The notes under the pieces are model-generated. The model worked only from the letters and a program-made list of their open reading frames with translations, did not search any database and was not told the origin of the DNA. From NCBI GenBank assembly GCA_934754515.1, contig CAKVIG010000002.1, forward strand, positions 62,001-126,000: a stretch of 64,000 bases of DNA, in the 5' to 3' direction. The translations under genes were made by a program, and so were the position numbers. Positions 36,144 to 43,958 of the stretch are shown piece by piece. The DNA is from an uncultured Candidatus Melainabacteria bacterium (GTDB lineage Bacteria; Cyanobacteriota; Vampirovibrionia; Gastranaerophilales; Gastranaerophilaceae). Positions within the stretch are counted from its first letter, which is position 1; each line of letters begins with the position of its first letter.

Positions 36144-36262
36144 CGACTGACAACACTTTTCGAAAGGTGCAATACTGCTTCAATTTCTTTGGATTTGATA
36201 TCCATAACAGAATCGATTGTTTTTTCAATAAATTTCTTTTGACAGTTAATACAGTTGCTCAT
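36116..36262 (-). CDS. Small helix-turn-helix protein, candidate element regulator
   Basis: From the ATG at 36262: MSNCINCQKKF, then IKSKEIEAVLHLSKSVVSRHMTGKK, which has the spacing of a phage/XRE-like helix-turn-helix (recognition helix SKSVVSRHMTG). 48 residues. The frame is open to an ATG at 36409 (97 codons), which would add a non-conserved N-terminus; I cannot decide between them. Two perfect palindromes lie upstream (36369-36382, 36471-36486). Its location between cargo and transposition genes suggests a repressor of the transposition operon; inference only. Confidence 0.4.
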   Translation of the reverse strand: MSNCINCQKKFIEKTIDSVMDIKSKEIEAVLHLSKSVVSRHMTGKKII

Positions 36263-36368
36263 ATTTTTAGGATTTCTCTCTTGATTAGTACGTTGACCTA
36301 TATCAAGCAATAATCTATTTTCGAGAATTTTATATAAACTGTTTGGTTGATTTTGCACAGCAAAATTA

Positions 36369-36382
36369 AGCCTATATAGGCT
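36369..36382. promoter_or_regulatory. Perfect palindrome AGCCTATATAGGCT
   Basis: 14-base perfect dyad upstream of (or inside the N-terminal extension of) the helix-turn-helix gene. Candidate autoregulatory operator. Confidence 0.35.
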
Positions 36383-36470
36383 AGAATTATCACTATTGCA
36401 GAATTTCAAACAGGTTATAAATTAATTATATTCATATCTCATAATTTTGAAATAGCAGGAATGCGTACGG

Positions 36471-36486
36471 CTGGGAATATTCCCAG
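36471..36486. promoter_or_regulatory. Perfect palindrome CTGGGAATATTCCCAG
   Basis: 16-base perfect dyad in the 358-base gene-free gap (36263-36620) between the helix-turn-helix gene and the transposition genes. No T-tract follows, so an operator is more likely than a terminator. Confidence 0.35.
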
Positions 36487-36620
36487 TACTCAATGGCTAA
36501 AATTCAAGTATAATTTATTTTTTAAATTTTGCAATTTTCTGAAAAAATAGTTTTTATTCAACAACTATATATATATTTGAAGTGTATAAAAAAAATTAGG
36601 GAAAAGTTTATTACGAAATA

Positions 36621-37304
36621 TTAAGCAATTAGGTTGTTTTTTAAATCATCATAGAGATAGTCAAAGTCTTTTTCTCTTCTCCAGATATACTCAGCAAGGC
36701 GATAGTACATAAAATTCTGATTAATATTGTGACTTTCAATTCTTGAAAGATAACAATACATTCTTTTAAATTCTCTAATTTCATCTTTGTTGTAATTCTT
36801 TTCTAATGAGGCTCTGAGTAATTTTTCACTTACAAAAACTTGATTATTGTAAATATAGAAAAATGCGAACTTATTGTAAAATGTCCTATATCTGCCGATT
36901 TGTGGTTTTTCCATAAACAAATTTATTAAATTCTTAAATTGGCGATTATAAATGTTTTTTCTAAAAAGACAGTAATAATCACAAACGCATTGATATTGTA
37001 TATTCAAGAATTTACATAATTTTTGTGGTGGTATTTCCAAACAAAAACCTTTTAAAAGAATATCAATTTCCTCATCAGTTCTATATTGAAACATCAGATG
37101 AAGGTTTTTATTATTTATATCACTTTTCTTTTTCTTTGTTTCTGCGATAGTAATTAATCCGTTTTGATTTTGAATTAAGCCTTCTTGCTCTAAATATAAA
37201 AGAATTGTTTCAATGATTCTTTCATCAATTTCAATAAATGCAGATAAATCACTAAGCGTGCAACTTTTCAATCTTCGGCAGAGTTTTAATACTTTGTCTT
37301 TCAT
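36621..37304 (-). CDS. Winged-helix protein, third gene of the transposition module
   Basis: 227 residues. The first 60 resemble a winged helix (LCRRLKSCTLSDLSAFIEIDERIIETILLYLEQEGLI then NQNGLITI). The rest is helical and aromatic-rich (CDYYCLFRKNIYNRQFKNLI, GRYRTFYNKFAFFYIY) with no family I recognise. Its start overlaps the MuB-like gene by 53 bases and has AAAGGA upstream, so it is the last gene of a muA-muB-x operon. By position it could take part in target choice or regulation, as third genes do in Tn7-like elements; unproven. Confidence 0.6.
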   Translation of the reverse strand: MKDKVLKLCRRLKSCTLSDLSAFIEIDERIIETILLYLEQEGLIQNQNGLITIAETKKKKSDINNKNLHLMFQYRTDEEIDILLKGFCLEIPPQKLCKFLNIQYQCVCDYYCLFRKNIYNRQFKNLINLFMEKPQIGRYRTFYNKFAFFYIYNNQVFVSEKLLRASLEKNYNKDEIREFKRMYCYLSRIESHNINQNFMYYRLAEYIWRREKDFDYLYDDLKNNLIA

Positions 37305-37983
37305 AAATTATTCCTTTCAATAATTGTTCCTCAAGTTCTTTAATTTGATTAGTTTCAGCAACCTTTTCAATTTTATTGACTACTTTTACAAGTTGTCTAA
37401 ATTGATTGGTACGTGTTGCCAAATAAGTTATTGCATCATCAGTAAAATTAAGTTCTGTCATTGATTCAAGAATTTCTTTGATGTCGTTTTCATCAAAATG
37501 TTCAAACTTTAATTTTTTGTAAATTCTATCGTCAAAGTGTTTAAATCTAGATATTTTCTTATCCACAAATCCCATTCCGACCAAAACAATTGGTGTTCCT
37601 GTGTTATCTTGAATATCCCTTAAAATCTCAATTACATGTTTATTTCCGATGAGATAATCAACTTCATCGACTATGATTATTTTAGATTCAGATTTTAAAT
37701 GTTTTAATATTAAATTGTAATTATCTTGCATCATAAAAAATGAACGTTCGCCAAGTTCTTCTGCTATTGCTTTCAATAAACCATTTTGAGTCATTTCATT
37801 ATTTGCTCTAATGTAAATGGCATCATTTCTTGTTGCCCACCAAATTACAGAGTGAGTTTTACCTAATCCATGTTCACCATATACTAATGCTAATTTTGGA
37901 ATATTAGGTGGAAGTTTTTGAACTTCATCAAGTAAGGCTACGAGCTGTTTTACATTTTTTGTTTTTATAAATACATTCTTCAT
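37252..37983 (-). CDS. MuB/TnsC-type AAA+ transposition ATPase
   Basis: ATP-dependent DNA-binding protein that selects target DNA and stimulates the transposase. 243 residues: Walker A GEHGLGKT (36-43), Walker B IIIVDEVD (about 102-109), sensor region IVLVGMG and arginine-rich TRTNQFRQLVKVVNKIEK. Matches the short AAA_22 ATPases paired with MuA-like transposases. AAGGAG precedes its ATG, 12 bases after the transposase stop. Confidence 0.88.
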   Translation of the reverse strand: MKNVFIKTKNVKQLVALLDEVQKLPPNIPKLALVYGEHGLGKTHSVIWWATRNDAIYIRANNEMTQNGLLKAIAEELGERSFFMMQDNYNLILKHLKSESKIIIVDEVDYLIGNKHVIEILRDIQDNTGTPIVLVGMGFVDKKISRFKHFDDRIYKKLKFEHFDENDIKEILESMTELNFTDDAITYLATRTNQFRQLVKVVNKIEKVAETNQIKELEEQLLKGIIYERQSIKTLPKIEKLHA

Positions 37984-37995
37984 TTTTCTCCTTTC

Positions 37996-40068
37996 TTAGT
38001 TTTCGTATAGATTAAAATATTCATCACTTCTAATATATTGAGTAAGCCAAGTTCTATCTTCAGCATTGGTGCAACCATTCTTCATTAGCCACTCATATTT
38101 TTCATAATTTGAAGTAAAAATTGGTCTGTTCATTTGCTGTTCACGAGCTGTTTTAACTCGTTCACGTTTTGGCTTTTCTTCAATAATTGGTTCTATTTCT
38201 ATCTGTTGTTCTTGTTCTATTTCAAGAACTTGTAACTCATCAGAAGTAAAATTCTTTTTAATTTGTTTCACTAATCTATTTTTAATTTGTTGTTGCTTTT
38301 TGTACTGTTGTTTGTATTCTTCCATATCTTTTACTGTACCGAGTACATTTGCCATTGGATGAACTTTTTGAACACGTTTTGCGGCGCATAAGAATTCACC
38401 CTTTGAGGAATAAACAAATATTTTAGATAAATCAAACAGGCTATATCTAATGAATACCTGTTCTCTCAGTCCTAATATTGCCTCACTCCTGTAGTGCATA
38501 TTCAAAAATGTAATTCCATGTTTATTTATTGTTCTGCATTCGGTTTTCATCATCAAAGTATTTAATATATTTATATTAATATGTTGTTTTTGAACGCCAT
38601 CTAACATCTCTTGAATACTTTTTGAACGATCATTAGGACAAGGCTTTTTATTGTGAAATTCTAACCAACAGTTTATATATTTAATTACTTCTTGTACTGT
38701 TGGAATGTGATTATGGGTTTCATTTTCGTGTAATTTTAAATGTAATTTCTCACCACGTTTCATCCACGCTGGTTTATCTTCAATACTTGTTCCAATGTAA
38801 CTTGGCATCATTTTTTCAAATTCTTCTTGGAACTCTTTGAAAAATCTTTCAATTACTTTTGCACGAGCATTGTATGGTTTTGCAAATACAGAATGAATGT
38901 TTAAGTTTGCATAAACACCATTGAATCCATCTTCATCAAAATCACAATGTTGAAAATATTTAGATTTAAAAGCTCGACCGTTATCTTGATAAACGACTTT
39001 AGGAATAACACCTAAATTTAAAATACTATTTCTTAATGCACTTGCTATACATTGAGTATTTTCGGTCATCATAATTTCATAACCAACAAGTGCTGTAGAT
39101 TTCCAATCTAAAAAGCCAACGAGAGTTGCTCTCGTTGGCTTTCCTGTAAATGGATTAATAACTTGGAAATTTAAAACGTGTCCGTCAGCAATGATTATAT
39201 CTCCCACTTCTATTTTAGAAATATCTCTTTCAATATATGGTTCAACTTTATCGTGATATGCCTTCATCCCCTCTCTTTTTAAAACCCATTCAGCATAGTT
39301 ATTTTTTCTAAAGTTTTCAGCATATCTTTTGAATGTTAGATCACAAGGTAGATTTTCGTATCCTTGCTTGCGAAGAATTTCCTTAGTTAATTTTATTGCT
39401 TTGCCATAGTTAAATTTATTTTGATGTAATAGAAATCTTAAAAGAATATGTTTCATTTCATCAGTTAGAATTGTGTTATATTCACCTTGTTTATTAAATT
39501 TATACTGAGGAATAAGGCACTCTGCATTCTCATAACGTTCATAACTTTTAACCCAACGGTGAAGTGTGCCAATTGAGATTGTTCCGATAAATTTGAACAC
39601 TTTAGGTAAGTACATTCCACTATTGTATAAATCTAAAAACATTGAATCAGCTTCTTTTTTAGTTGTGAATTTCTTTCTGTAATTCAATAATGCTTTTACA
39701 ATATCTAATCTTGCAAGTGAAGTTAGTCTTGCACTTTCTGATACAAAAGTCGTTGGTTGGTAATTTAGTGGAACAAGTGCTGTTGATTTAGTATTACCCT
39801 CACGAAGTTTTTCTTGAATTTCAGGTTCTAATGAAGAGTAAAGAATCTCGTAAGATGTTCCACCATTGACTTTTACTTCACGAGCAACATATTTGCTTTC
39901 CGGTTTATTGATTTCTAAACGTAGAGAACGATTAGATTTTAAACCTTTTGCTTCAGCCACCTTATTTATAGGGACGAACGAGTTAAGAGCGATGCTTGCA
40001 TTAGCTTTTTCAACGAGTGAGGAGCTAAAAGCTTTGCTTATATTTATATATGTATTATTTTCATTCAT
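37996..40068 (-). CDS. MuA-family DDE transposase
   Basis: 690 residues. An N-terminal Mu-type DNA-binding region (INKVAEAKGLKSNRSLRLEI, then EPEIQEKLREG), a second helix-turn-helix near 164-180 (SIGTLHRWVKSYERY), and an rve catalytic core with the triad D295 (IIIADGHVL), D362 (VVYQDNGRAFKSKYF) and E407 (AKVIERFFKEF). A beta-barrel Mu C-terminal region and a K/Q/E-rich tail follow. The C-terminal end probably contacts the ATPase. No good Shine-Dalgarno is seen before the ATG at 40068, suggesting weak translation. It lies 400 bases from the right end with the binding sites between. Confidence 0.93.
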   Translation of the reverse strand: MNENNTYINISKAFSSSLVEKANASIALNSFVPINKVAEAKGLKSNRSLRLEINKPESKYVAREVKVNGGTSYEILYSSLEPEIQEKLREGNTKSTALVPLNYQPTTFVSESARLTSLARLDIVKALLNYRKKFTTKKEADSMFLDLYNSGMYLPKVFKFIGTISIGTLHRWVKSYERYENAECLIPQYKFNKQGEYNTILTDEMKHILLRFLLHQNKFNYGKAIKLTKEILRKQGYENLPCDLTFKRYAENFRKNNYAEWVLKREGMKAYHDKVEPYIERDISKIEVGDIIIADGHVLNFQVINPFTGKPTRATLVGFLDWKSTALVGYEIMMTENTQCIASALRNSILNLGVIPKVVYQDNGRAFKSKYFQHCDFDEDGFNGVYANLNIHSVFAKPYNARAKVIERFFKEFQEEFEKMMPSYIGTSIEDKPAWMKRGEKLHLKLHENETHNHIPTVQEVIKYINCWLEFHNKKPCPNDRSKSIQEMLDGVQKQHININILNTLMMKTECRTINKHGITFLNMHYRSEAILGLREQVFIRYSLFDLSKIFVYSSKGEFLCAAKRVQKVHPMANVLGTVKDMEEYKQQYKKQQQIKNRLVKQIKKNFTSDELQVLEIEQEQQIEIEPIIEEKPKRERVKTAREQQMNRPIFTSNYEKYEWLMKNGCTNAEDRTWLTQYIRSDEYFNLYEN

Positions 40069-40227
40069 GGTACTGACACATTACATTGCAATCAGAAAAA
40101 TTGGAACATCAATTCCGATCTTTGTGTCTGTTTTGAATCAATTAAAATTTTTCATGTCACAGGAATTTTGAAAAAAAATTTTTCCTAATTTTTCGGTACT
40201 CTTTCGGAGCAAAATTTCAAAATGGAC

Positions 40228-40455
40228 TGCCCGAAATAATCAAACCATTCGTAATGAGTCCTAAATATGCCCTTAAATTAGTAATCACACGGTTTTAAAA
40301 CATATTGCCCGAAATAATCACACCATCCGTTAGTCCGCAAAATGAGTATTTTGGAGTAGTTTAAATTACGAATGGTAGTATCATTTCCTACCCCTCAAAC
40401 GCCCTATTTAAGCCAAAAACCCTAAATAATCGCACCATCTGTAATAATCAAACCA
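40228..40455 (-). repeat. Right-end array of transposase-binding-like sites
   Basis: Four copies, all in one orientation, of the motif TGCCCGAAATAATCAAACCA: 40228-40247 (exact), 40306-40325 (one change), 40418-40437 (degenerate) and 40442-40455 (inner half only, adjoining the terminus). The degenerate inverse ACGAATGGT occurs near 40369. Repeated end sites recognised by the N-terminal domain are the rule for MuA/TnsB transposases. Confidence 0.75.
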
Positions 40456-40469
40456 CTCAATAAATTACA

Positions 40470-40474
40470 AAAAT
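40470..40474. repeat. Target-site duplication, right copy
   Basis: AAAAT directly after the terminal CA of the element; matches 27877-27881. Confidence 0.75.
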
Positions 40475-40497
40475 ACAATAATATAAATTTCAAACAC

Positions 40498-40527
40498 TAA
40501 AAAAGCACCCAAAGGTGCTTTTTTAAA
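40498..40527 (-). terminator. Terminator of tRNA-His
   Basis: AAAAAAGCACC-CAAA-GGTGCTTTTTT: a symmetrical hairpin whose minus-strand reading ends in a T-tract just past the tRNA 3' end. Confidence 0.8.
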
Positions 40528-40529
40528 AA

Positions 40530-40606
40530 TGGGGCGGATAGTGGGATTCGAACCCACGCATATCGGAACCACAATCCGAGGTCTTAACCACTTGACGATA
40601 TCCGCC
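40530..40606 (-). tRNA. tRNA-His (GTG)
   Basis: On the minus strand the acceptor 5' strand GCGGATA (after an extra G at position -1) pairs with TATCCGC. The anticodon stem TCGGA/TCCGA encloses the loop TTGTGGT with anticodon GTG. The T arm is GTGGG-TTCGAAT-CCCAC. Discriminator C opposite G-1 is the histidine identity pair, and CCA is encoded. The transposon ends 61 bases away. Confidence 0.95.
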
Positions 40607-40713
40607 ATAAGTTCCAACAAAATAAGTATAACAAATAAATATTTTTTAGCAAGCACAAAAAAAAGAAGCCCTTAATATTCAAGGACCTCTTTTTTTTTAT
40701 TTCTATTAAATTA

Positions 40714-41508
40714 TTAGTTAATTCTTTGGAACATATAACCGATACCGCGAGCTGTCAAAATAAGCTCAGGGTTTGTTGGGTCAGTTTCCAATTTAGAACG
40801 TAATCTTGAAATATGAACGTCAACTACACGAGTATCAATTCTGTGGTCTGCAGGGTAAGACCATACATGTTGCAAGATTTCATTTCTTGAATAAGCTTGA
40901 CCTGAATTGTTTACAAGCAATTCTAACAAGCTGAATTCCATACCAGTAAGTCTGATTCTTTCATTCTTTCTATAAACTTGTCTTCTTGCTGTATCAATCT
41001 TGATAGCACCTGTCGTAATAATATTCTTATTACCTTTAGAAGAACCTGAACCTGATGCAGGGGTGCCGGCTGAAGAAGCCGGAATAATAACATCCTTGCT
41101 GATTGTTCTTCTAAGAACAGCTTTAACACGAGCTTCTAATTCCTTAGGACTGAAAGGTTTAATTACATAATCGTCAGCACCTAATTCCAAACCTGTGATT
41201 CTTTCTGAAACATCGCCCAATGCTGTCAAAATAATGATTGGAACATCAGAAGTTCTTCTGATTTCCCTGGTTACACCGTAACCGTCCATCTTTGGCATCA
41301 TAACATCCAATACAACCAAATCCGGGTTAGTTTTGTTGAACACTTCAACAGCTTCTTCACCGTCTTCTGCTGTTACAACATCATAACCAACCATCTTAAG
41401 ACGAGTTTCTAGGATTCTTCTGATACTTGCTTCATCATCAGCTACTAATATCTTTTGACGAGTTTCTCCTTCGCTCATCTCTTCATGCAATTCTTCATTT
41501 TCTGCCAT
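40714..41508 (-). CDS. rpaB: RpaB (Ycf27)-type OmpR-family response regulator
   Basis: 264 residues: receiver (about 18-135) with KILVADDEASIRRILETRLKMVGYDVV, phospho-acceptor in LVVLDVMMPK and KPFSPKELEARV; a Ser/Gly-rich linker; and a winged-helix output domain with RIRLTGMEFSLLELLV, HVWSYPADHRIDTRVVDVHISRLRSKLE and ILTARGIGYMF. This is the near-verbatim pattern of cyanobacterial and plastid RpaB/Ycf27, an essential regulator that in Cyanobacteria tunes light and stress genes. Here, without photosynthesis, its targets must differ. Monocistronic; no cognate kinase adjacent. AAAGGTGG precedes the ATG. Confidence 0.93.
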   Translation of the reverse strand: MAENEELHEEMSEGETRQKILVADDEASIRRILETRLKMVGYDVVTAEDGEEAVEVFNKTNPDLVVLDVMMPKMDGYGVTREIRRTSDVPIIILTALGDVSERITGLELGADDYVIKPFSPKELEARVKAVLRRTISKDVIIPASSAGTPASGSGSSKGNKNIITTGAIKIDTARRQVYRKNERIRLTGMEFSLLELLVNNSGQAYSRNEILQHVWSYPADHRIDTRVVDVHISRLRSKLETDPTNPELILTARGIGYMFQRIN

Positions 41509-41738
41509 GCTACCACCTTTAAACTTGTATTTACAAAAATTTGAAATTCTTAATATTTATACATATATCTTAATAGAATTTAAAGATTTTTGCAAGGGGT
41601 AAATATTAAGAATATAGAATTTTATAAAAGATTTTTAAAACAAATCCTTTTAAAACCAGTGTTCAAACAAAGACATTGCTCTTTTATTTCTATTCTGTTT
41701 GTGGAATAATATAGGCATAAAAAAGGAAGGATATAATT

Positions 41739-43208
41739 ATGTCAGATGTTAGAGTAAGAATAGCTCCGTCACCAAGCGGCAATCTGCACGTTGGTACAGC
41801 TAGAACAGCTTTATTTAACTACTTATTTGCTAAAAAAAATAAGGGTACTTTTGTTTTAAGAATCGAAGATACAGACGCTGAAAGAACAAGCCAAGCTTAT
41901 GTCGATAATATTTTTGACAGCTTGAAAGCTTTGGGTTTAAACTGGGACGAAGGTCCTGATGTAGGCGGTGAATATGGTCCTTATACACAATCTCAAAGAT
42001 TTGATATCTACCCTAAATATATACAAAAACTTTTAGATGAAGGTTTTGCATACGAATGTTTCTGCACTCCTGAAGAATTGGAAGCAGAAAAAGAAGAAGC
42101 AACAGCTAACAAAAAAGCTTATGTTTATTCTAAAAAATGCGAAAACTTAACAGAAGAAGAAAAAGCTAAGTTGAGAGCAGAAGGCAGAAAGCCTGCAATC
42201 AGATTTAATGTTGCAAAAGCTCAAAAAGCTTTCCACGATACTTCTATTTTGGAATTTGACGACCTTGTAAAAGGCAAATTACACATGGATACTGACCTAA
42301 TCGGTGACTTTGTAATCATGAAATCTAACGGTGCTCCAACTTACAACTACGCAGTTGTAATCGACGACGCTTTGATGAAAATTTCACACGTAATCAGAGG
42401 TGAAGACCACATTTCTAACACATACAAACAAATCTTAATCTTTGAAGCTTTAGGCTTTGATGTTCCAAGATTTGGTCACTTAGGTATGATTCTTGCACCT
42501 GACAGAAGCAAACTTTCAAAAAGACACGGCGCAACAGCAGTTTCAGATTTCGTTGAACAAGGTTATTTAACTGAAGCTCTTGTAAACTTTGTAGCTTTAT
42601 TAGGTTGGTCACCTTCTGATGGAGAAGAAATCAAGACTGTTGATCAAATTGCAGAAGATTTCAGAATCGGTGAAATCTCATCTTCTAACTCAATTTTCGA
42701 ATACGACAAATTGAAATGGATGAACAGCCACTACATCAAAATGTTACCAATGGATGAATTGAAAGCAAAACTTAAAAAGTATTTGACAAAATACGATTTA
42801 ACAGAATTAACAGATGAACAATTCAACAGAATGATTGAAATCACTCGTGAGCCATTGGTTCTTCTTTCTGATATTACAGACGCTGTTTCTTATTTCTTCG
42901 GCGGAGATAAGGTAGAAATTGAACAAAAGGTTAAAGACGAAGTGTTATCTACAGAACTTTCTCAAGATGTTTTGAAAACATTCGTTGAAGAAGCTTCTAA
43001 CTGGGAATGGACAGAAGAAAACTTGCACCACAAGTTGGAAGAATTCCGCGGTAAATTTAAAGAAGAAAAATCTTACAAACCTAAATTCACTATGTGGGCA
43101 ATTAGAGGTGCTGTAACAGGTAGAACTTGCGGTGCTGATATGGTTGCAACTTTAGCTATTATTGGTAAAGATAATTCTATTAAAAGAGCAAAAGCTGCTA
43201 TTTTATAA
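41739..43208 (+). CDS. gltX: Glutamyl-tRNA synthetase
   Basis: Charges tRNA-Glu (and often tRNA-Gln in this type of bacterium). 489 residues, class I: APSPSGNLHVGTARTALFNY contains the HIGH-like HVGT motif, KLSKRHG is the KMSKS motif, and LRIEDTDAERTS and GEDHISNTYKQ are conserved. C-terminal anticodon-binding helices end near WAIRGAVTGRTCGADM. AAGGAAGG precedes the ATG and a terminator follows. No glnS in the window, so mischarging with amidation is possible. Confidence 0.96.
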   Translation: MSDVRVRIAPSPSGNLHVGTARTALFNYLFAKKNKGTFVLRIEDTDAERTSQAYVDNIFDSLKALGLNWDEGPDVGGEYGPYTQSQRFDIYPKYIQKLLDEGFAYECFCTPEELEAEKEEATANKKAYVYSKKCENLTEEEKAKLRAEGRKPAIRFNVAKAQKAFHDTSILEFDDLVKGKLHMDTDLIGDFVIMKSNGAPTYNYAVVIDDALMKISHVIRGEDHISNTYKQILIFEALGFDVPRFGHLGMILAPDRSKLSKRHGATAVSDFVEQGYLTEALVNFVALLGWSPSDGEEIKTVDQIAEDFRIGEISSSNSIFEYDKLKWMNSHYIKMLPMDELKAKLKKYLTKYDLTELTDEQFNRMIEITREPLVLLSDITDAVSYFFGGDKVEIEQKVKDEVLSTELSQDVLKTFVEEASNWEWTEENLHHKLEEFRGKFKEEKSYKPKFTMWAIRGAVTGRTCGADMVATLAIIGKDNSIKRAKAAIL

Positions 43209-43227
43209 GAATTTAAATAAGATAATA

Positions 43228-43262
43228 AAAACTTCCCTAAAAATTTTAGGGAAGTTTTTTAT
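43228..43262 (+). terminator. Terminator of gltX
   Basis: AACTTCCCTAAA-ATTTTAGGGAAGTT followed by TTTTATTT: near-perfect stem, 20 bases after the stop. Confidence 0.9.
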
Positions 43263-43280
43263 TTATATATAATTCATTTA

Positions 43281-43958
43281 CTAAATCACGCCTAAATTTT
43301 TACAAGCTTCTAATGCGCAATTTTGCTGCGCTTCTTTTTTAGATTTACCTTTTCCTGTTGCAATAACTTCGCCCTTCCACTCAACCTGAACCTCAAATAC
43401 AGGCTCATGAGCAGGACCTTTCACCGCTAATGTTTTATATATAGGCAAAGCCTTATTTATTCCTTGTGTATATTGTTGAAGGATATCCTTAGCATTATAT
43501 TTTTCAAAATGTTTATCAACATCTTCTGCGTATGCCATAACATATTCTTTAATAAAAGCTTCTATTTCGGCTTGTTTGCCGTTGAAATAACTTGCACCTA
43601 AAATGGCTTCCAGCGTGCAGGCAATATTAGATTCACGTTTGCGTCCGCCTTGTTTTTCTTCTGCAGGGCCTAAAATCATAAGTTTGTCTAAGCCGATTTT
43701 CTTAGCTATTTGCGCTAAAATTGCGTCTGAAACAAGTATTGAACGTATTTTTGAAAGCTCTCCTTCCGGCGCTTCAGGATACGTGTTATACAAAAGTTTT
43801 GATGTATAAAGTTTAAGAACCGAGTCACCAAAAAATTCCAAGCGTTCATAATTACCTAAATCACTGCAACCATTTTCTTTTGTAAAAGAAGGATGAGTCA
43901 GTGCAATTTTCACCAACTCATCATCTCTATTAATTTTAAAAATTTCTTCAACAAGCAT
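43281..43958 (-). CDS. rnc: Ribonuclease III
   Basis: Double-strand RNA endonuclease for rRNA and mRNA processing. 225 residues: RNase III domain with NYERLEFFGDSVLKLY (signature, catalytic E and D), E in CTLEAILGASY, and a C-terminal dsRBD (DILQQYTQGINKALPIYKTL ... GKSKKEAQQNCALEA). Its ATG overlaps the cdsA stop by one base (TAATG). Last gene of the bfn/dapL-pyrH-frr-cdsA-rnc run. Confidence 0.95.
   Translation of the reverse strand: MLVEEIFKINRDDELVKIALTHPSFTKENGCSDLGNYERLEFFGDSVLKLYTSKLLYNTYPEAPEGELSKIRSILVSDAILAQIAKKIGLDKLMILGPAEEKQGGRKRESNIACTLEAILGASYFNGKQAEIEAFIKEYVMAYAEDVDKHFEKYNAKDILQQYTQGINKALPIYKTLAVKGPAHEPVFEVQVEWKGEVIATGKGKSKKEAQQNCALEACKNLGVI

Larger units (their letters stand above)
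27882..40469. mobile_element. Mu-type defence-carrying transposon, 12588 bp
   Basis: Starts TGTAAAAG and ends AAATTACA (reverse complement TGTAATTT), so both termini are 5'-TGTAA. AAAAT is duplicated on either side (27877-27881, 40470-40474), the 5-bp duplication made by MuA-type transposases. At both ends a TGGTTTGATTATTT-like motif begins 15 bases in, with a second copy about 33-37 bases in; two more lie on the right. The right part encodes a MuA-like transposase, MuB-like ATPase and a winged-helix protein, all leftward. The left part carries a two-gene nuclease/ATPase system and a type IIS restriction-modification set. No phage head, tail or lysis genes. It inserted 61 bases from a tRNA-His gene without touching it. 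Confidence 0.85.

Noticed and set aside
27882..40469. Mu-like prophage
   Set aside because: Transposase and ATPase are phage-Mu-like, but there are no head, tail, portal, lysis or Mom/Gam genes in 12.6 kb.
25371..40482. Larger nested transposon from 25376 to 40477, flanked by ATAAT
   Set aside because: ATAAT occurs before 25376 and again after 40477, but this would push the right-end motif 8 bases out of register with the left end. AAAAT at 27877/40470 keeps both ends in register, so the ATAAT match is probably chance in AT-rich DNA.
40530..40606. tRNA-His as the integration site of the element
   Set aside because: The element ends 61 bases away, the tRNA is complete, and no tRNA fragment is duplicated at the other end; insertion made an AAAAT duplication instead.
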